The position numbers were made by a program, and so were the translations under genes. A DNA stretch of 64,000 bases from Apoderus coryli. Lineage: Eukaryota > Arthropoda > Insecta > Coleoptera > Attelabidae. Shown piece by piece: positions 1-10,225 of the stretch (position 1 is the stretch's first letter; every line of letters starts with the position of its first letter). Location of the stretch: the NCBI GenBank assembly GCA_911728435.2, contig OU452198.1, positions 3,038,001 to 3,102,000 on the forward strand. The letters run 5' to 3'. The notes below the pieces were generated by a model that had not been told where the DNA came from, searched no databases, and saw only the letters and a program-made list of their open reading frames with translations.

Positions 1-426
1 GTCATGGCCACAGTTTTCTAGGATGTAATTCATATCGATTAACTTGAAAATGGTAAAACGGTTACCGGCAAATATTAGTCAAAGATGTTGAACATATTTA
101 CCAGTCAAGTAAAGCAGAAACGATTTATCGGAGAAAAAAGAGTTGTTTGATCAGGACAATGTACGGGTGCATACGTGTATAGTCACCATAGCAAAAATCC
201 ATCAACTGGGCTAGAAAGTGCTACTACATCCACCATATTCTCCAGATGTAGGCCCCGCCGAATATTTTGCCAAACCTGAAGAAATGGCTGGGGGTAGGAG
301 ATGCGAGTCGGATGAGGAGATCATCGTTGAACCAAACGCTTATTTTGAGGGCCTTGGGGAATCTAATTATTTAGAACGTTGAACAAGGAACGTATGGAGC
401 TAAAAGGGGATTATGTAGAAAAATGA
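1..426 (+). pseudogene. Mariner transposase, C-terminal part (relic, cut by window edge)
   Basis: This is a decayed transposase of the mariner branch of Tc1/mariner, the enzyme that cuts and pastes a TA-flanked DNA element. Read on the plus strand with frame changes, it shows the family blocks in order: VMATVF with a stop replacing the expected W, ENGKTVTGKY, DNVRVHT carrying the second catalytic Asp, KIHQLGLE, a degraded form of the block that carries the third Asp, and the closing ELKGDYVEK before a stop at 424-426. At least three frame changes and several internal stops are present, so it is dead. The N-terminal DNA-binding half lies outside the window. The family call is firm because of the order and spacing of the blocks; the subfamily is not assigned. 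Confidence 0.85.
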
Positions 427-790
427 ACTGATTTGGACCGAAAAAATTGTTTCTTTTAAAAGTCTCAGACTATTAAACACACAAGGAATGTACTTTTAGT
501 AATGAAAAAACAAGCTCAAAATCATGCGATATGATATTAGATCTCCATTTCTCTTAACTAATTGGCAGACAAATAATATTATTTTTAACTTTGGAAATAT
601 AAAATTTTCATTTTTAGCCCACAAGCACAATCTAAATAATATGTAATTGCACAGAATCAAAACTTACAGCCAAAAACAAACCTAGGTATTATTAAAATAT
701 AAAATTACTTATACATTAATATTAAAATTAATTAAAGGTGTTGATTTAAAAGAAAGAGCTTTAATCGACGTACGTTTTTTCCTAGAAATC
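427..790. other. AT-rich spacer, no gene seen
   Basis: The first roughly 60 bases are probably the untranslated end of the mariner relic. I see no coding signal, tRNA or tandem array in the rest. Confidence 0.5.
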
Positions 791-799
791 TATCTATTA

Positions 800-1270
800 T
801 ATCGACAATTGAGATTTAAATAATTATATAGTGGAGAGACCTTGTAAAACCCAACGGATTTGTGGTGAAGCCGACTCTGACAAATATTCCCACTGCGAGA
901 AACGTCATTTGCGAGAACAGACGCTGTTGCGAAATCTCCTAAATTTAATAAGACTTGGGAAAAAAAAATGTTTCGCTCATATTGCTTAAAACTAAACAGT
1001 ATGCAATTTTACCGATAACGTTTACTTATTTGATTTTGTCAAGCAGTTTCGTATGATACAACATATGAATTTAGTTATAAAACAGATATGTCGCATAAAT
1101 TCTGTAAGGCGAACGACGAAATACTTTTAAATATGGCAGCTTTGTACTGAAAATAATCTACTTAGGAGCATGCGTAGATCGTGAAAACTCTGCATACTCG
1201 TTACACTTTTTGATAATAGGCTGGATTTAATTAGGATTCTAGAGTACATATATAATATAAGATTTCTCTG
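800..1270 (-). mobile_element. P-like element, internally deleted copy
   Basis: This segment is the reverse complement of the left part of the P-like element at 11364-12972. Matching stretches include the terminal repeat ending at 1270 (CAGAGAAATCTTATATTA on the minus strand), the block around 1090-1130, and the block at 860-910 containing TGAAGCCGACTC. Homology fades near 800 and I find no second terminal repeat, so this is a truncated or deleted copy without transposase. It shows the family has more than one copy in 12 kb. Confidence 0.75.
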
Positions 1271-1319
1271 GTAGCATTGTAATATCGTGTAACGGATAAT
1301 ATTTGAGCATTTGATGTCA

Positions 1320-1350
1320 CTGATGATGAGATAAATATCTCGAAACATGT
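1320..1350 (+). other. CTGATGA-stem-CGAAAC motif (ribozyme-core-like)
   Basis: CTGATGA is followed by a five-pair hairpin (GAGAT/ATCTC) and CGAAAC. Similar motifs occur at 6289-6321 and, on the minus strand, at 47519-47546. The layout resembles a hammerhead core, but one extra base separates CTGATGA from stem II and no stems I and III are evident, so function is not claimed. Confidence 0.35.
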
Positions 1351-1424
1351 ATGAAAGACCTTAATGGTAACTATACAATATATTTATGTTTATTTTGTGG
1401 AGCAGACGCAGTTTTATTGATTGT

Positions 1425-1605
1425 TAATAATTTTGATATAGTTAAGGCCATATAAGCTCCCTATTTCTAGCAACAACGCTGTCATATTTCAAAGAAAAGA
1501 AAGAAATCGGTAAGGAGATGTTCCACTAATTAAAAAAAACTTATACACCTTGTATCTTGGAAACAATGCATTTCCGGACGTAGGTTTATGGGAACTGTAT
1601 AGACC
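1425..1605 (+). repeat. Dispersed repeat, direct partner at 32850-33035
   Basis: Both copies share, in the same order, AGCTCCCTATTTCTAGCAAC, AAATCGGTAAGGAGAT, the phrase CACCTTGTATCTTGG and a block containing GCATTTCCGG. The copies differ by small gaps and substitutions. No coding potential is seen. This kind of phrase is common near Tc1-like and other transposon ends in insects, but the family is not identified. Confidence 0.7.
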
Positions 1606-2650
1606 ATCCAGCTGCTAGGTAAGTCATCTACATGAATGAAAAAACAATTAAAAAATACTAAAGCAACATAATATCCTTATCTTATGATGATGTTGTGTGC
1701 GTGTATGAAAAGTCGTAAAATTTTCAAAAAATAAATGGTCACCGTAAAACCAGCTCATAAAAATTATTCGCTATCGAAATTTTAGTGCACAGCGCACATA
1801 ATAATATGATCGCCTGGCCGGAGCGCCATCAATCGTGTGAGGAAACCCAATAAACAATGCAATTTATACTTGAATCTTAATTCCAAAGTTTTATATGTGC
1901 ATTGTGCTCGTAAAATCAACCGTAAATCGACTGACAATGACCATTTGTTCTTTTAATATCCCATTTCGAATGACATTAGATATACTCTTACACATTGGAT
2001 TATTGCCTAGATATTGCTGAAGTTATTGGCAATAAGTTTTTAGTGTAGATTGCGTAATTAAGTATTGTCTGCATTATACGATTCGATGCATTTATTTTAA
2101 AACTATCCAACATACCGGTAAAGATTTTTTCACCATAGAAACTAATGCCAAATTTAATTTCTATTTAAATTGAATAATAAGAAAAAATCCCATGTGGTGG
2201 GGACTTTTTGAAAAAAAAAAATGTATTTTGTTATCATTTTAACTGGTCTGTTTATATATGGGTCACTCGATGGTTTTGCATAATATATTGTTAATAAGGA
2301 CATATAGTTGATTATTGACTACTTACGGTCTCTCTGTCTTCCCTGTGTACGACAGTTGACACTGTTGCCAGTGCTTGTGTCCTATGAAAATAGCCTATTT
2401 ATCTATCATACACGTTCTAATGCAGATGAAGCAAGCCTCAAAGTATTTTCATCTCTAATTCAGTAACAATGGGCAACACTGCCATCTGGCATATACCCCT
2501 TATACAACCACCTATCGCTCTTCGTCTAAACATAGTTGCCAGCGTTTAATTGTACTAAGCATAGCATACGAATCTTGCCATTAAGAAAACACTATAAGAA
2601 GCACGCTTCATATCGATGCAGCAGAGATTTAATGTAAAATAAGATTATAT
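1606..2650. other. Anonymous AT-rich sequence
   Basis: I see no convincing gene, RNA or element boundary here. Short open frames lack recognisable motifs. Confidence 0.5.
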
Positions 2651-2651
2651 T

Positions 2652-2882
2652 GTAAACTACCTAATTTTAAAAATGAAAACTGAACAACTTAATAATTTTA
2701 ATAATTTTTAATATCAAACAATCGTAACAAATAAATATCAAACGTATCGTACAAGAGCTAGATGTATTCTGTTTTCTTATGTCGCTAGTCATGCCCACAT
2801 ATATCACAAACGTTTTTACTGAATCAGCGATAAGCCGGGTTATGTGATTCACAGTCTATATCTAATAAATGCATACTTTACA
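2652..2882 (-). repeat. Possible 3' LTR next to the gypsy relic
   Basis: The 231-bp stretch begins TGTAAA and ends TTTACA, matching the TG...CA rule for LTR ends, and lies downstream of the gypsy polyprotein stop on the same strand. A polypurine tract directly before it is not evident, and no second LTR is present, so this is only a candidate. Confidence 0.3.
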
Positions 2883-2978
2883 GTCGGCCAACCGACGATG
2901 CTTCACGTCCACGTGAAGGTGCGAGCCTGCAACATAACACACAAAAGAATAAGTACAAAATATTGGCTACAAATGACG

Positions 2979-3830
2979 TTAGTCGCTATCAGAACTGCTG
3001 CTCTCGCTTGCGTTAACGCGTGTAGCAAATAACTTCATTCGTTCGGAGGGACATATCCCTGTATAAAACTTTCCGGACCTCTTAAATCCCGGTAATTCGC
3101 TGACCACGTAACGGTCGTTGTCAAGGACTTTCGTAACAGAAATGGTCCTTTAAACCGTGGCCTGAGTTTTCTACTCTGACCATCGTTAGAGCACTTGACT
3201 TTATGGAGAAGAACATGTTGTCCTACGTTAAACGTTTTCAGTAAAGCATGCTTTTTATCGTAACTTTCTTTTTGGTACCTTTGCTTAGTCGTAATTAAGC
3301 TAGAGATCTCTTGCCGTAACGCCTCTAAATTATTCTGTTCCTTTAACAGACTTCGGCCATCACAAAGGCATCCTTAACACCTCGTGGTCCATATCTGAAG
3401 AACAATTCATAGGGGCTTATGCAAGTGGTCGAATTAATCGTAGAATTAATTCCCCACTTTACCTTACTTACTTGCTCGTCCCAACGTCTTACATCGTCAG
3501 TCGAAGCCGTTAAAGCCGAAAGAATCGACCGATTCATTTGCTCCACTTGGCCGTTAGCTCTTGGGGTTGCCGTAGCATATATAACGCGTTTAATCCCAAG
3601 TTCTTGGCAAAAACTCGTAAAATTTTTGCTTGTAAAGGCTGTAGAGCGATCACAGACTAATCTTCTCACAACACAAACCAATGTTTCCATTATGTTGCGT
3701 TTACCGAAAGATTACAATATCAGTTTTCGCGTTTGCCACAGCCCTTAAAAACGTGAACTTGATAAAACCATCTACCGCCACTATGAGGTAAGCGTTTTTC
3801 TTCACTTCAATTCAAGAAAGCGGAAGTACT
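2979..3830 (-). pseudogene. Ty3/gypsy-like integrase and polyprotein end (relic)
   Basis: This is the integrase core and C-terminus of a Ty3/gypsy-type LTR retrotransposon polyprotein, the enzyme that inserts the cDNA into the genome. Reading the minus strand downwards, the three DDE carboxylates appear in context: Asp in IVAVDGFIKF near 3775, Asp in VCDRSTAFTS near 3645, and Glu in NGQVEQMN near 3555. These are followed by WGINSTINS and the C-terminal GPF region. Frame changes lie near 3700, near 3342 and near 3130, and the frame stops at 2979-2981. Protease, RT and RNase H are missing, so only about 850 bp of pol survives. The upstream end abuts the dispersed repeat starting at 3843. Confidence 0.85.
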
Positions 3831-3842
3831 ACACATCAGCAA

Positions 3843-4262
3843 CGTAAATTATATTTACGCTGACATCAGGTAAGCGAAGTTATTATGAAAAATGATGTTT
3901 ATTTTTTAATTTTAACTAAAGTTAAGTTTTTTTAATCAACACTCCTTTTAAGAACAGAAAAATCTTGTTAAAAATATACAGACACCCCTGTTCCAGATTT
4001 AAATAAATGTTTGATAAATATAGATAAAGGCAAATGCATAAAAGCAGAGCTTTTAATAATATCTCGTATGAGACGTATTATGATTTGCTAACAGGTAGCA
4101 TAAAAGTAATTTGATGGACAGTTTCATAAAATGTGTTTTATTTAGTATTATTATGAAGTAGGTAAATATATTCTAGATACTAATTACACTTTTTAAAGAA
4201 AACAATACCTAGTTATAAACATAACCTATATTTTATGCAGTTGACGAAGTAGGGATATCCCT
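3843..4262 (+). repeat. 420-bp dispersed repeat, inverted partner at 40638-41075
   Basis: The copy at 40638-41075 is its reverse complement along the whole length, from the TTTACGCTGACATCAGG end to the GCAGTTGACGAAGTAG end. The partner carries two copies of GTCAGCGTAAATA at its outer end; this copy has ACGTAAATTATATTTACG there. No open frame is present. The sequence looks like a non-autonomous mobile element, but no target duplication was identified. Confidence 0.8.
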
Positions 4263-5382
4263 ATGAGTAGAAATAGTAATAACAGAAAATAATATAGTCA
4301 AAGACAAAAATAAAAGTATAAATAATATTACAGTTCACAGTGGATTCCTACACTTATAATACACAACAAATAAAACACATTATAAAAGTTCAATAAATTC
4401 TTTTAAGCTGTAGAATGTGTTGTCAATTAGGAAGAGCTTTAATTTACGCATAAATTTCCCTTGAGACATCTATAGAGATTTTCAGAGGTGCGGTATCACG
4501 CACCATTATAGCCAGATGGATCGCCAACCTTCGTGAGGAGACGGCGTCCTAAGAAGAATAAATATACAGTATTGGCAACCAGAGGACTGAATATGGAAGG
4601 AGGTTAGTCGAAGGCTTCATTGATGAATATGCTATAAATCCAAATATTGTCGTTAGAAGAAGGTTCCAGCTCCAGTGCAGTACAGCAGTGAAAGCTGTTC
4701 AGATTGTATTTTATTCACAAGAAAGGTCAATATGCTCTCAATTTCCAGCAAAACTACCCCGTCAAATGGAGAGGTGGGAAACCAGCTACAAACCGGCCGC
4801 TTTCCTGCTGTACATACGAACATGGGTGGTTGGCGGGTATATAAACTTAATAATTTATGATGGTCTCTAATTGTATCCAACAACATAACGTGGGTTCATT
4901 ATTTTAAACTAGCGGCATAGGCGATGGCAAGGGGTAATAATAACAGCCACTATACGACCCGGGTAAAATTTACAGTGTCAGGAAAAAGTGCTAAGCTAAT
5001 TGACTATACAATAAATATTATGTTGAATTTTAAATCTCATAAAATGAAAAAGTCGCGTAAAAGATTAAAGCACCCTAATTTACCAATTTATTAATTGTTA
5101 ATTCCTTAACATTTTGAGCTGTCTTCTTCCTAAAGGGAAGGGAGAGGGGATACAAGAATGATGTTATAGTAAAAACCAACTCTTATCCGATTTAAATCTA
5201 CTTGCGAACACTTCTTGATTAGTTTTTACAAACCGTCTGATAACTGGTTTACTTAGGCCATTTCGTTAAAAAAATTAAGGGGATGGTCCAATTTTAATAC
5301 CATCTAGGTCAAATAAGAAACAAACTTAAAATTCAACCAAGAACTCCCTGTATAAAACTGCAATTTTGCTATAAATATAAAT
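4263..5382. other. Anonymous sequence
   Basis: No gene is supported. A weak plus-strand trace at 4490-4690 recalls the helix-turn-helix region of Tc1-like transposases but is too degraded to call. Confidence 0.45.
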
Positions 5383-5745
5383 GCCAAATTTACGATTACT
5401 ATACATGGTATATCAAAAATAACATTGTTAATGATTTTGATTTTTTTGTTTTTTTTTTTAATTTTATGAAAATATTTTCAAAACCGTGATTTATTACACC
5501 AATTGTGCAAAAAAACACTAATAAATTTTTTTCTTAAAGTGGTTAATTTCATAGCTACTATTAAAATAATAAAATTAAAAAAAAAACAAGGAAATCAAAA
5601 TCATTAAAAATATTATTTTTGATATACCCTGTATAGTAATAGTCAATTTGGTATTTGAATTTGTAGTTTTGACACAAGCAGACGTTTTTATAAAGAATTA
5701 CTTTTTCTTCTAAATCTACAAATAAAAAAGTTTTTGCTCTTTCAA
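5383..5745. mobile_element. Fold-back element, truncated copy
   Basis: This copy has the inner part of the left arm (5383-5465), the central loop, and a full right arm (5570-5745) of the same element found complete at 5768-6224. It lacks the outer roughly 95 bp of the left arm. The two copies are head to tail with about 20 bp between them. Confidence 0.75.
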
Positions 5746-5767
5746 AACTCTAACCGTGGACATATTG

Positions 5768-6224
5768 GATAGAGTTTGGAAGAAGAAAAACTTTTTTATT
5801 TGTAGATTTAGAAGAAAAAGGCATTCTTTATAAAAACGTCTGCTTGTGTCAAAACTACAATTTCAAATGTCAAATTTACGATTACTATACAGGGTATTTC
5901 AAAAATAACATATTTAATGATTTTGATTTTTTTTAATTTTATGAAAATATTTTCAAAACCGTGATTTATTACACCAATTGTGCAAATAACACTAATAAAT
6001 TTTTTTCTCAAAGTGGTTACTTTCATAGCTACTATTAAAATAATAAAATTAAAAAAACAAGAAAATCAAAATCATTAAAAATGTTATTTTTGATATACCC
6101 TGTATAGTAATCGTAAATTTCGTACTCGAAATTGTAGTTTTGACACAAGCAGACGTTTTTATAAAGAATGACTTTTTCTTCTAAATCTACAAATAAAAAA
6201 GTTTTTGCTCTTCCAAACTCTATC
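5768..6224. mobile_element. Fold-back element with ~175-bp inverted arms
   Basis: The left arm (5768-5945) starts GATAGAGTTTGGAAGA. The right arm (6050-6224) is its near-perfect reverse complement, ending CCAAACTCTATC. The arms flank a loop of about 105 bp containing CCGTGATTTATTACACC. A transcript would form a long hairpin. There is no coding capacity, so it is non-autonomous. GTGGACATATTG precedes the left end and GTGGACAATATG follows the right end; this may be an imperfect duplication or part of a tandem unit. Confidence 0.85.
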
Positions 6225-6288
6225 TGTGGACAATATGACAATTTTGAAAATTCTTTCAAACTAAAAACTAATGATTCAGAGCTTTAAT

Positions 6289-6321
6289 TTGATGATGACC
6301 TTATATACGTCGAAACGTCGA
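6289..6321 (+). other. TGATGATGAC-GTCGAAACG motif
   Basis: Second instance of the motif seen at 1320-1350: TGATGATGAC, a short AT-rich loop, then GTCGAAACG, with a GAC/GTC stem. It is followed within 40 bp by TGTTTTATTTC. Confidence 0.35.
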
Positions 6322-6344
6322 CAAATGAACCATTAGTGTTTTAT

Positions 6345-6735
6345 TTCAAACCTCTAACCAATTAACTCCAGAGATTAATAATTACACCTCACCTATTTGT
6401 GAATTTACAGACAATTTCTAATCAGCGTTTGATACCTTTGACGGTACCTATAAGTGGTGTAAAGTTGCTGTTAGTAAACGGGGTCAACGCAACATGCCGT
6501 TGACGGCGACGGCGACGATGACGTTCTCCTGCATAATATGCCCCGCAACCAAACATATACATTATAATGTAATATGCTGTAATCAATTAGTTAACCTGCC
6601 TTCTATCAAAATTTACATCAATATAGGCAGGGGAGGAAATAACATACAAAGTGAAATAGAAATTTTCAATTAGAGAAATTTTCTCTTATCTTTAAGCGGG
6701 CCCTCCTCTTTATTCTCATATGTAGATCTCTATAC
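6345..6735. other. Spacer with short GC-rich trinucleotide run
   Basis: No gene is seen. A short imperfect GACGGC/GACGAT run lies near 6500-6520, unusual against the AT-rich surroundings. Confidence 0.5.
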
Positions 6736-6739
6736 CCAC

Positions 6740-7798
6740 AAAATGACCTGCAGGTGATAGTTTTGGATACGCCCGGTCGGTTTTAATCTCCCACACCCCT
6801 CAGGTTGGATCCAGACCAACCTTTTTACCCTGTCGTTCCAACATTTCATAGAGTTTGTTAAGCCCACCGAGTATAAACCGGTGCTGCTACTTCTGGACGA
6901 CTCTTAAAGTCACACACAAAATATCGATTTGATTGACTTGGAAAGAAGAGACCATATCACCTGATTCCACCGCATTCCTCATGCAGCCCATCGAGCGAAC
7001 ACTTATGGGTCCTCTGAAGACATATTACAGTCAGGAAGGCTTTGGGTGTGACGGAATTGTTGGGAAAACCATACATCAAGTGCCAGACTGCTTAGATCTC
7101 AATCAACGGCTTCTGAGTAACTGGCATCTACCCCATATATGGAAATTCGCCGACAATGAATTTATTGAACAGGCCAGCAAGATGCGAAAAAGAGCTGGTG
7201 AGGAACTAATGGATACAAGCATGACAAGCTAAGGTAGCCAAGATAATCTGGAAAATAGATTTGAATAGACCATCAACGTTAAAACCTATTATATCAACAT
7301 CTTTCTATGGACAAAGCCACAAGAAAATTCTTCCCATTACTCCGGCATCCACATGAATAGGAGCATCAAAGTCTTGTTACGTAAGTCCACTTGATATAGC
7401 GCCAATTCCACAAGTGAAGAGAAAGGTTTCAACGAAGAAAGTCCTGCAAATCGCAAATCATAACTTATTCGCCATATAAGACTGACGTGGAGCAGTCTAT
7501 CGAAACTAGAGCAAGCAAAGCACCCACCAAACAGTGTTCAAGAAGTCGAGGACGTGGTCGTGGATCAAAATCTCTTCCAAGCACAACTTCGAGGAGCACA
7601 ATAAAGCAAAAGGCAGCCAAAAGACGTCCCATGCCTGAGGAGACATCAAGCAGTGAAGAAGACACTGTCGAAGTTTCTTCAGGTGATTCATCAGAATTTG
7701 AACTTCCTCTGGGGGAGTCGGCAACGGCCAGTGATGAGTGTATTTTATGCAGTGTTAAGTTTTCAGAGAACACAAAGGGAGACCAGTGGGTAATGTGA
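6740..7798 (+). pseudogene. Pogo/Tigger-like DDE transposase (relic)
   Basis: C-terminal part of a pogo/Tigger-like transposase (DDE_1 fold), a cut-and-paste enzyme. Frames combine to give GWIQTNLFTLSFQHFIEF, VKPTEYKPVLLLLDDS followed by a stop and SHTQNIDLIDL, then MQPIERTLMGPLKTYY (6981-7028), then VTGIYPIYGN. A basic stretch (SRSRGRGRGSK) and an acidic serine-rich linker follow. It ends in a Cys-rich tail with DECILCSVKF and DQWVM, the start of the treble-clef zinc motif typical of this family. Frame changes near 6950 and 7060 and several stops make it inactive. The third catalytic position reads E in MQPIE. The N-terminal DNA-binding domain is missing, and coding is cut by the LINE at 7799. 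Confidence 0.8.
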
Positions 7799-8985
7799 TT
7801 TAAAAGATTGTATTGGTGCTTTGGCTGTTCCTTTATTGCATATTTACAGAAGCATGCTTGCGTCTTGCCATTTCTCTGATATATGGAAGGAATTACGTCA
7901 GTGTTGAAGAAGGGTGATACAAACTTGATATCCAATTACCGTCCCATATCGATACTCCTCTAAGCTATTCGGGATAATTATCCATGACTACGTTTCTCAG
8001 AGGCTGGGAAGACAATGAGGTTGTGATCAACCTAGTTTTATTGCCGGAAGATCATGTACTGTTTTAATTTATCTGTATTATCACACCAGACATGTGTTGT
8101 CATTGACAATAAGGCGCAGCTGGACGTTATAGGTATATACTGATTTTCCAAAGGCCTTTAACCCGATAGACCACTATCTTCTTCCGAAGGATCTAACCTT
8201 GATCCGTTACTCTTTTTAATACTTACAGATGACCTGCTCAAGGTTATTGGTGGCTCTGGGCGTGCTTTTGTCGACGATCTTAAGTTCTTCACTGTGGTAG
8301 ATTCTTTCATGAGTGATTGCATTGCAAGCGAATTTGAATATCGTCAATGACTGGTGTAGAATTAATAAATTTTCTTTAAATACTCGTATATCCAAATGTT
8401 ATGTGTCAACCTTTCATAGCATTAAGAACCCAATTGTCTTTAAAAAAAAAATGAATAACGATACACTGAAGCGCGTGTCCGAAGTCACTGGTGTTGTCTT
8501 CGATATACATTATTCCTCTGTGATTCGGTCGGCCTCTAGAGTGCTTGGTTTTGTGTTGCGAAATGGTAGAGGCTTTGGTATATCCACATCTTCTATATTA
8601 TGCATTTGTTCGTAGCAGATTGAAGTTTGCTTCATTAATTTGGAATCCTATGTACGGTTGCTATATTAGAAATTTGGAGTGTGTGCAAAGGCGATTTCTA
8701 AAATACTTGACATATATAGAGGATGGCATTTACCCTGCAAGGAGTTCAAGTCATCAAGCTTTATTAAATTCTTATATAATTTAATTCACAATGACAGACT
8801 GTGAGACAGTTTATGTTCAACAAAAGTAAACGACATATGATCAAATATAAGTCGACCCAACAGGAATTCTGCACTTCCTGAATTCTATTCTTTGAAACTA
8901 AATGAAAACACCTTCCGTAGCAAAAAGCCCAATAATTGAAATTTGATAAAACCAATGATGAGAGCAACAGACGATCCAAAATAAC
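7799..8985 (+). pseudogene. Jockey/CR1-type LINE reverse transcriptase (relic)
   Basis: Relic of non-LTR retrotransposon ORF2, which primes cDNA synthesis at nicked chromosomal DNA. Blocks in order are [78 protein letters not shown] (the usual ADD has become VDD), and the thumb-like WCRINKFSLN and VRSRLKFASLIWN followed by VQRRFLKYL (8545-8784). The tail reads RNSALPEFYSLKLNENTFRS. About 60 residues are missing between the second and third RT blocks, and several frameshifts occur. It belongs to the same clade as the nested LINE at 45531-46350. The 5' end joins the pogo relic directly. Confidence 0.85.
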
Positions 8986-8989
8986 CCCC

Positions 8990-9635
8990 AAAATTTGTTT
9001 CCCAACTTATCGGATATAGAGACAAACTTTGTCTATTATGAATTTGGATTAGAATTCCATATTTATGAGACTCGACCAATGCAAGACGTGCGAAACCCAC
9101 TCTATATAGTTCCATGCACATTTTTGGATATAGTCCAAAAGAGAACTGTTATCTGCCGTCTACAAACTATTATTTCCTAAAGTAAATATCACAGTTAGCT
9201 GTGTCGGCCCCAAAACAGAACAAATATCTGAAAATACACATCCGCCAGTGGCGGTTCCTGAACACTCCAGGACTTCCTTGAAGAAGCAAAAGTATGAGTA
9301 TGAACTGCATTTGGGTTGTTCGCGTAAAATATGCGGTGTGTCAGGAATCAGCAGTCCCCATATTTAAGATGATAGAGCGGTTGGTTAGTGGAAGGATCTC
9401 ACATCTTCTGGTATACCTGTGTGTAGCTCACACCTACAGCTCTGTCCAGGTGAAACGGGCCTTTTGCATTCTACAGAATGTGCTCAAATTTGAATTGCCA
9501 TGAAGCAGATAGGCTCGTTTGGGATATGAAAACATATCATCGGAACTAGATCACTAGAAATTGTATTTCAGCGTCAACAAGTTGCAAATGTGAAGGCTCA
9601 ATATCTGAGTTAAGGCGTGAAAAACAACTCTACAC
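8990..9635. other. Anonymous, possible hAT trace
   Basis: A terminal-repeat-like CAGTGGCGGTTCCTG lies near 9248. A weak C-terminal hAT-like phrase, VKRAFCILQNVLK, lies near 9450. Neither is enough for a call. Confidence 0.3.
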
Positions 9636-9639
9636 ATGT

Positions 9640-9898
9640 CCGAAACATATGTTAACATTATCCGCCATTTGGCGAATCTACTTTAAGCAAAAAAAAAAGC
9701 TTCTTGGTGTTAGAAACTCTTCACGGAAGGTCGAGAATATGCTGATGACAATGCCCGCTCTCAACGTCCCATCACGTGAATAACCAATGAAAACGTTGAA
9801 GCAGAAGAACATTGTTATGGAGAATCGGTCACGAGCTGTTGAATGACGATCCAGAACTGCTCAAAAGGGTCATAACTCGTAACGGAACTCGAGTATAT
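9640..9898 (+). pseudogene. Mariner transposase relic, first part
   Basis: Plus-strand frames give FTEGREYADDNARSQRP and ITNENVEAEE, then after a deletion NDDPELLKRVIT followed by RNGTRVY. The last stretch corresponds to the mariner block carrying the first catalytic Asp, here read as N-G. The coding trace then breaks at TGTCACG and resumes at 10031. Stops and an internal deletion make it inactive. Confidence 0.7.
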
Positions 9899-10030
9899 TG
9901 TCACGAGTACAGATTCCAAAATTATTCTTCTCAACTTTCTCAACATTAACTGTTAATAAACTTAGTCTATTTAAACTTGGTATTCGGTGTTTCAATGTTA
10001 TTTTCAATGCCCTTGTAGTTCACGTTAAAC
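9899..10030 (-). repeat. LTR-like repeat inside mariner, partner at 50143-50288
   Basis: Reverse complement of 50143-50288. Shared blocks include CACCGAATACCAAGTTTAAA, AGACTAAGT and TTGAGAAAGTTGA. Taken together, the two copies define an element starting TGTCACG and ending CGTGACA, which fits LTR ends. Here about ten bases of the 5' end are missing. It sits between two halves of a mariner relic, so it inserted later. Confidence 0.65.
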
Positions 10031-10225
10031 CAAGTCCATGTGAAAAAAGCACGCCAACTTGGGTTAAATGAAGGTTTTGCTCAATGTTTCGTTGATTACA
10101 TTACATGATGCATCGTGAGTTCTTGCCAGATAATCGTATATAATATAAAATAAGGAATATAAGTTTGAAGTTATGCGCCGTTTGCTTGAAGGAAGATGAA
10201 GAAGATTTGTAGTAAAAAATAAGAA
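10031..10225 (+). pseudogene. Mariner transposase relic, second part
   Basis: After the LTR-like insert, frames resume mariner sequence: a basic KKARQ-like stretch, MMHREFLPDN (family form HHEFLP), and a region ending LKLCAVCLKE (family form LRRLREAI). It continues the block order left off at 9898, with further indels and stops. Confidence 0.6.

Noticed and set aside
4490..4690. Possible Tc1-like helix-turn-helix relic (RTIIARWIANLREETAS ... NPNIVVRRR)
   Set aside because: Suggestive spacing, but stops and low identity; no second block to confirm it.
7465..7935. 156-aa minus-strand frame
   Set aside because: It overlaps the plus-strand pogo tail and LINE start, which carry recognisable domains; the minus frame has none.
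9248..9500. Possible hAT element (CAGTGGCGGTTCCTG end and VKRAFCILQNVLK)
   Set aside because: The C-terminal-like phrase lies next to what would be the 5' end, and both matches are short.
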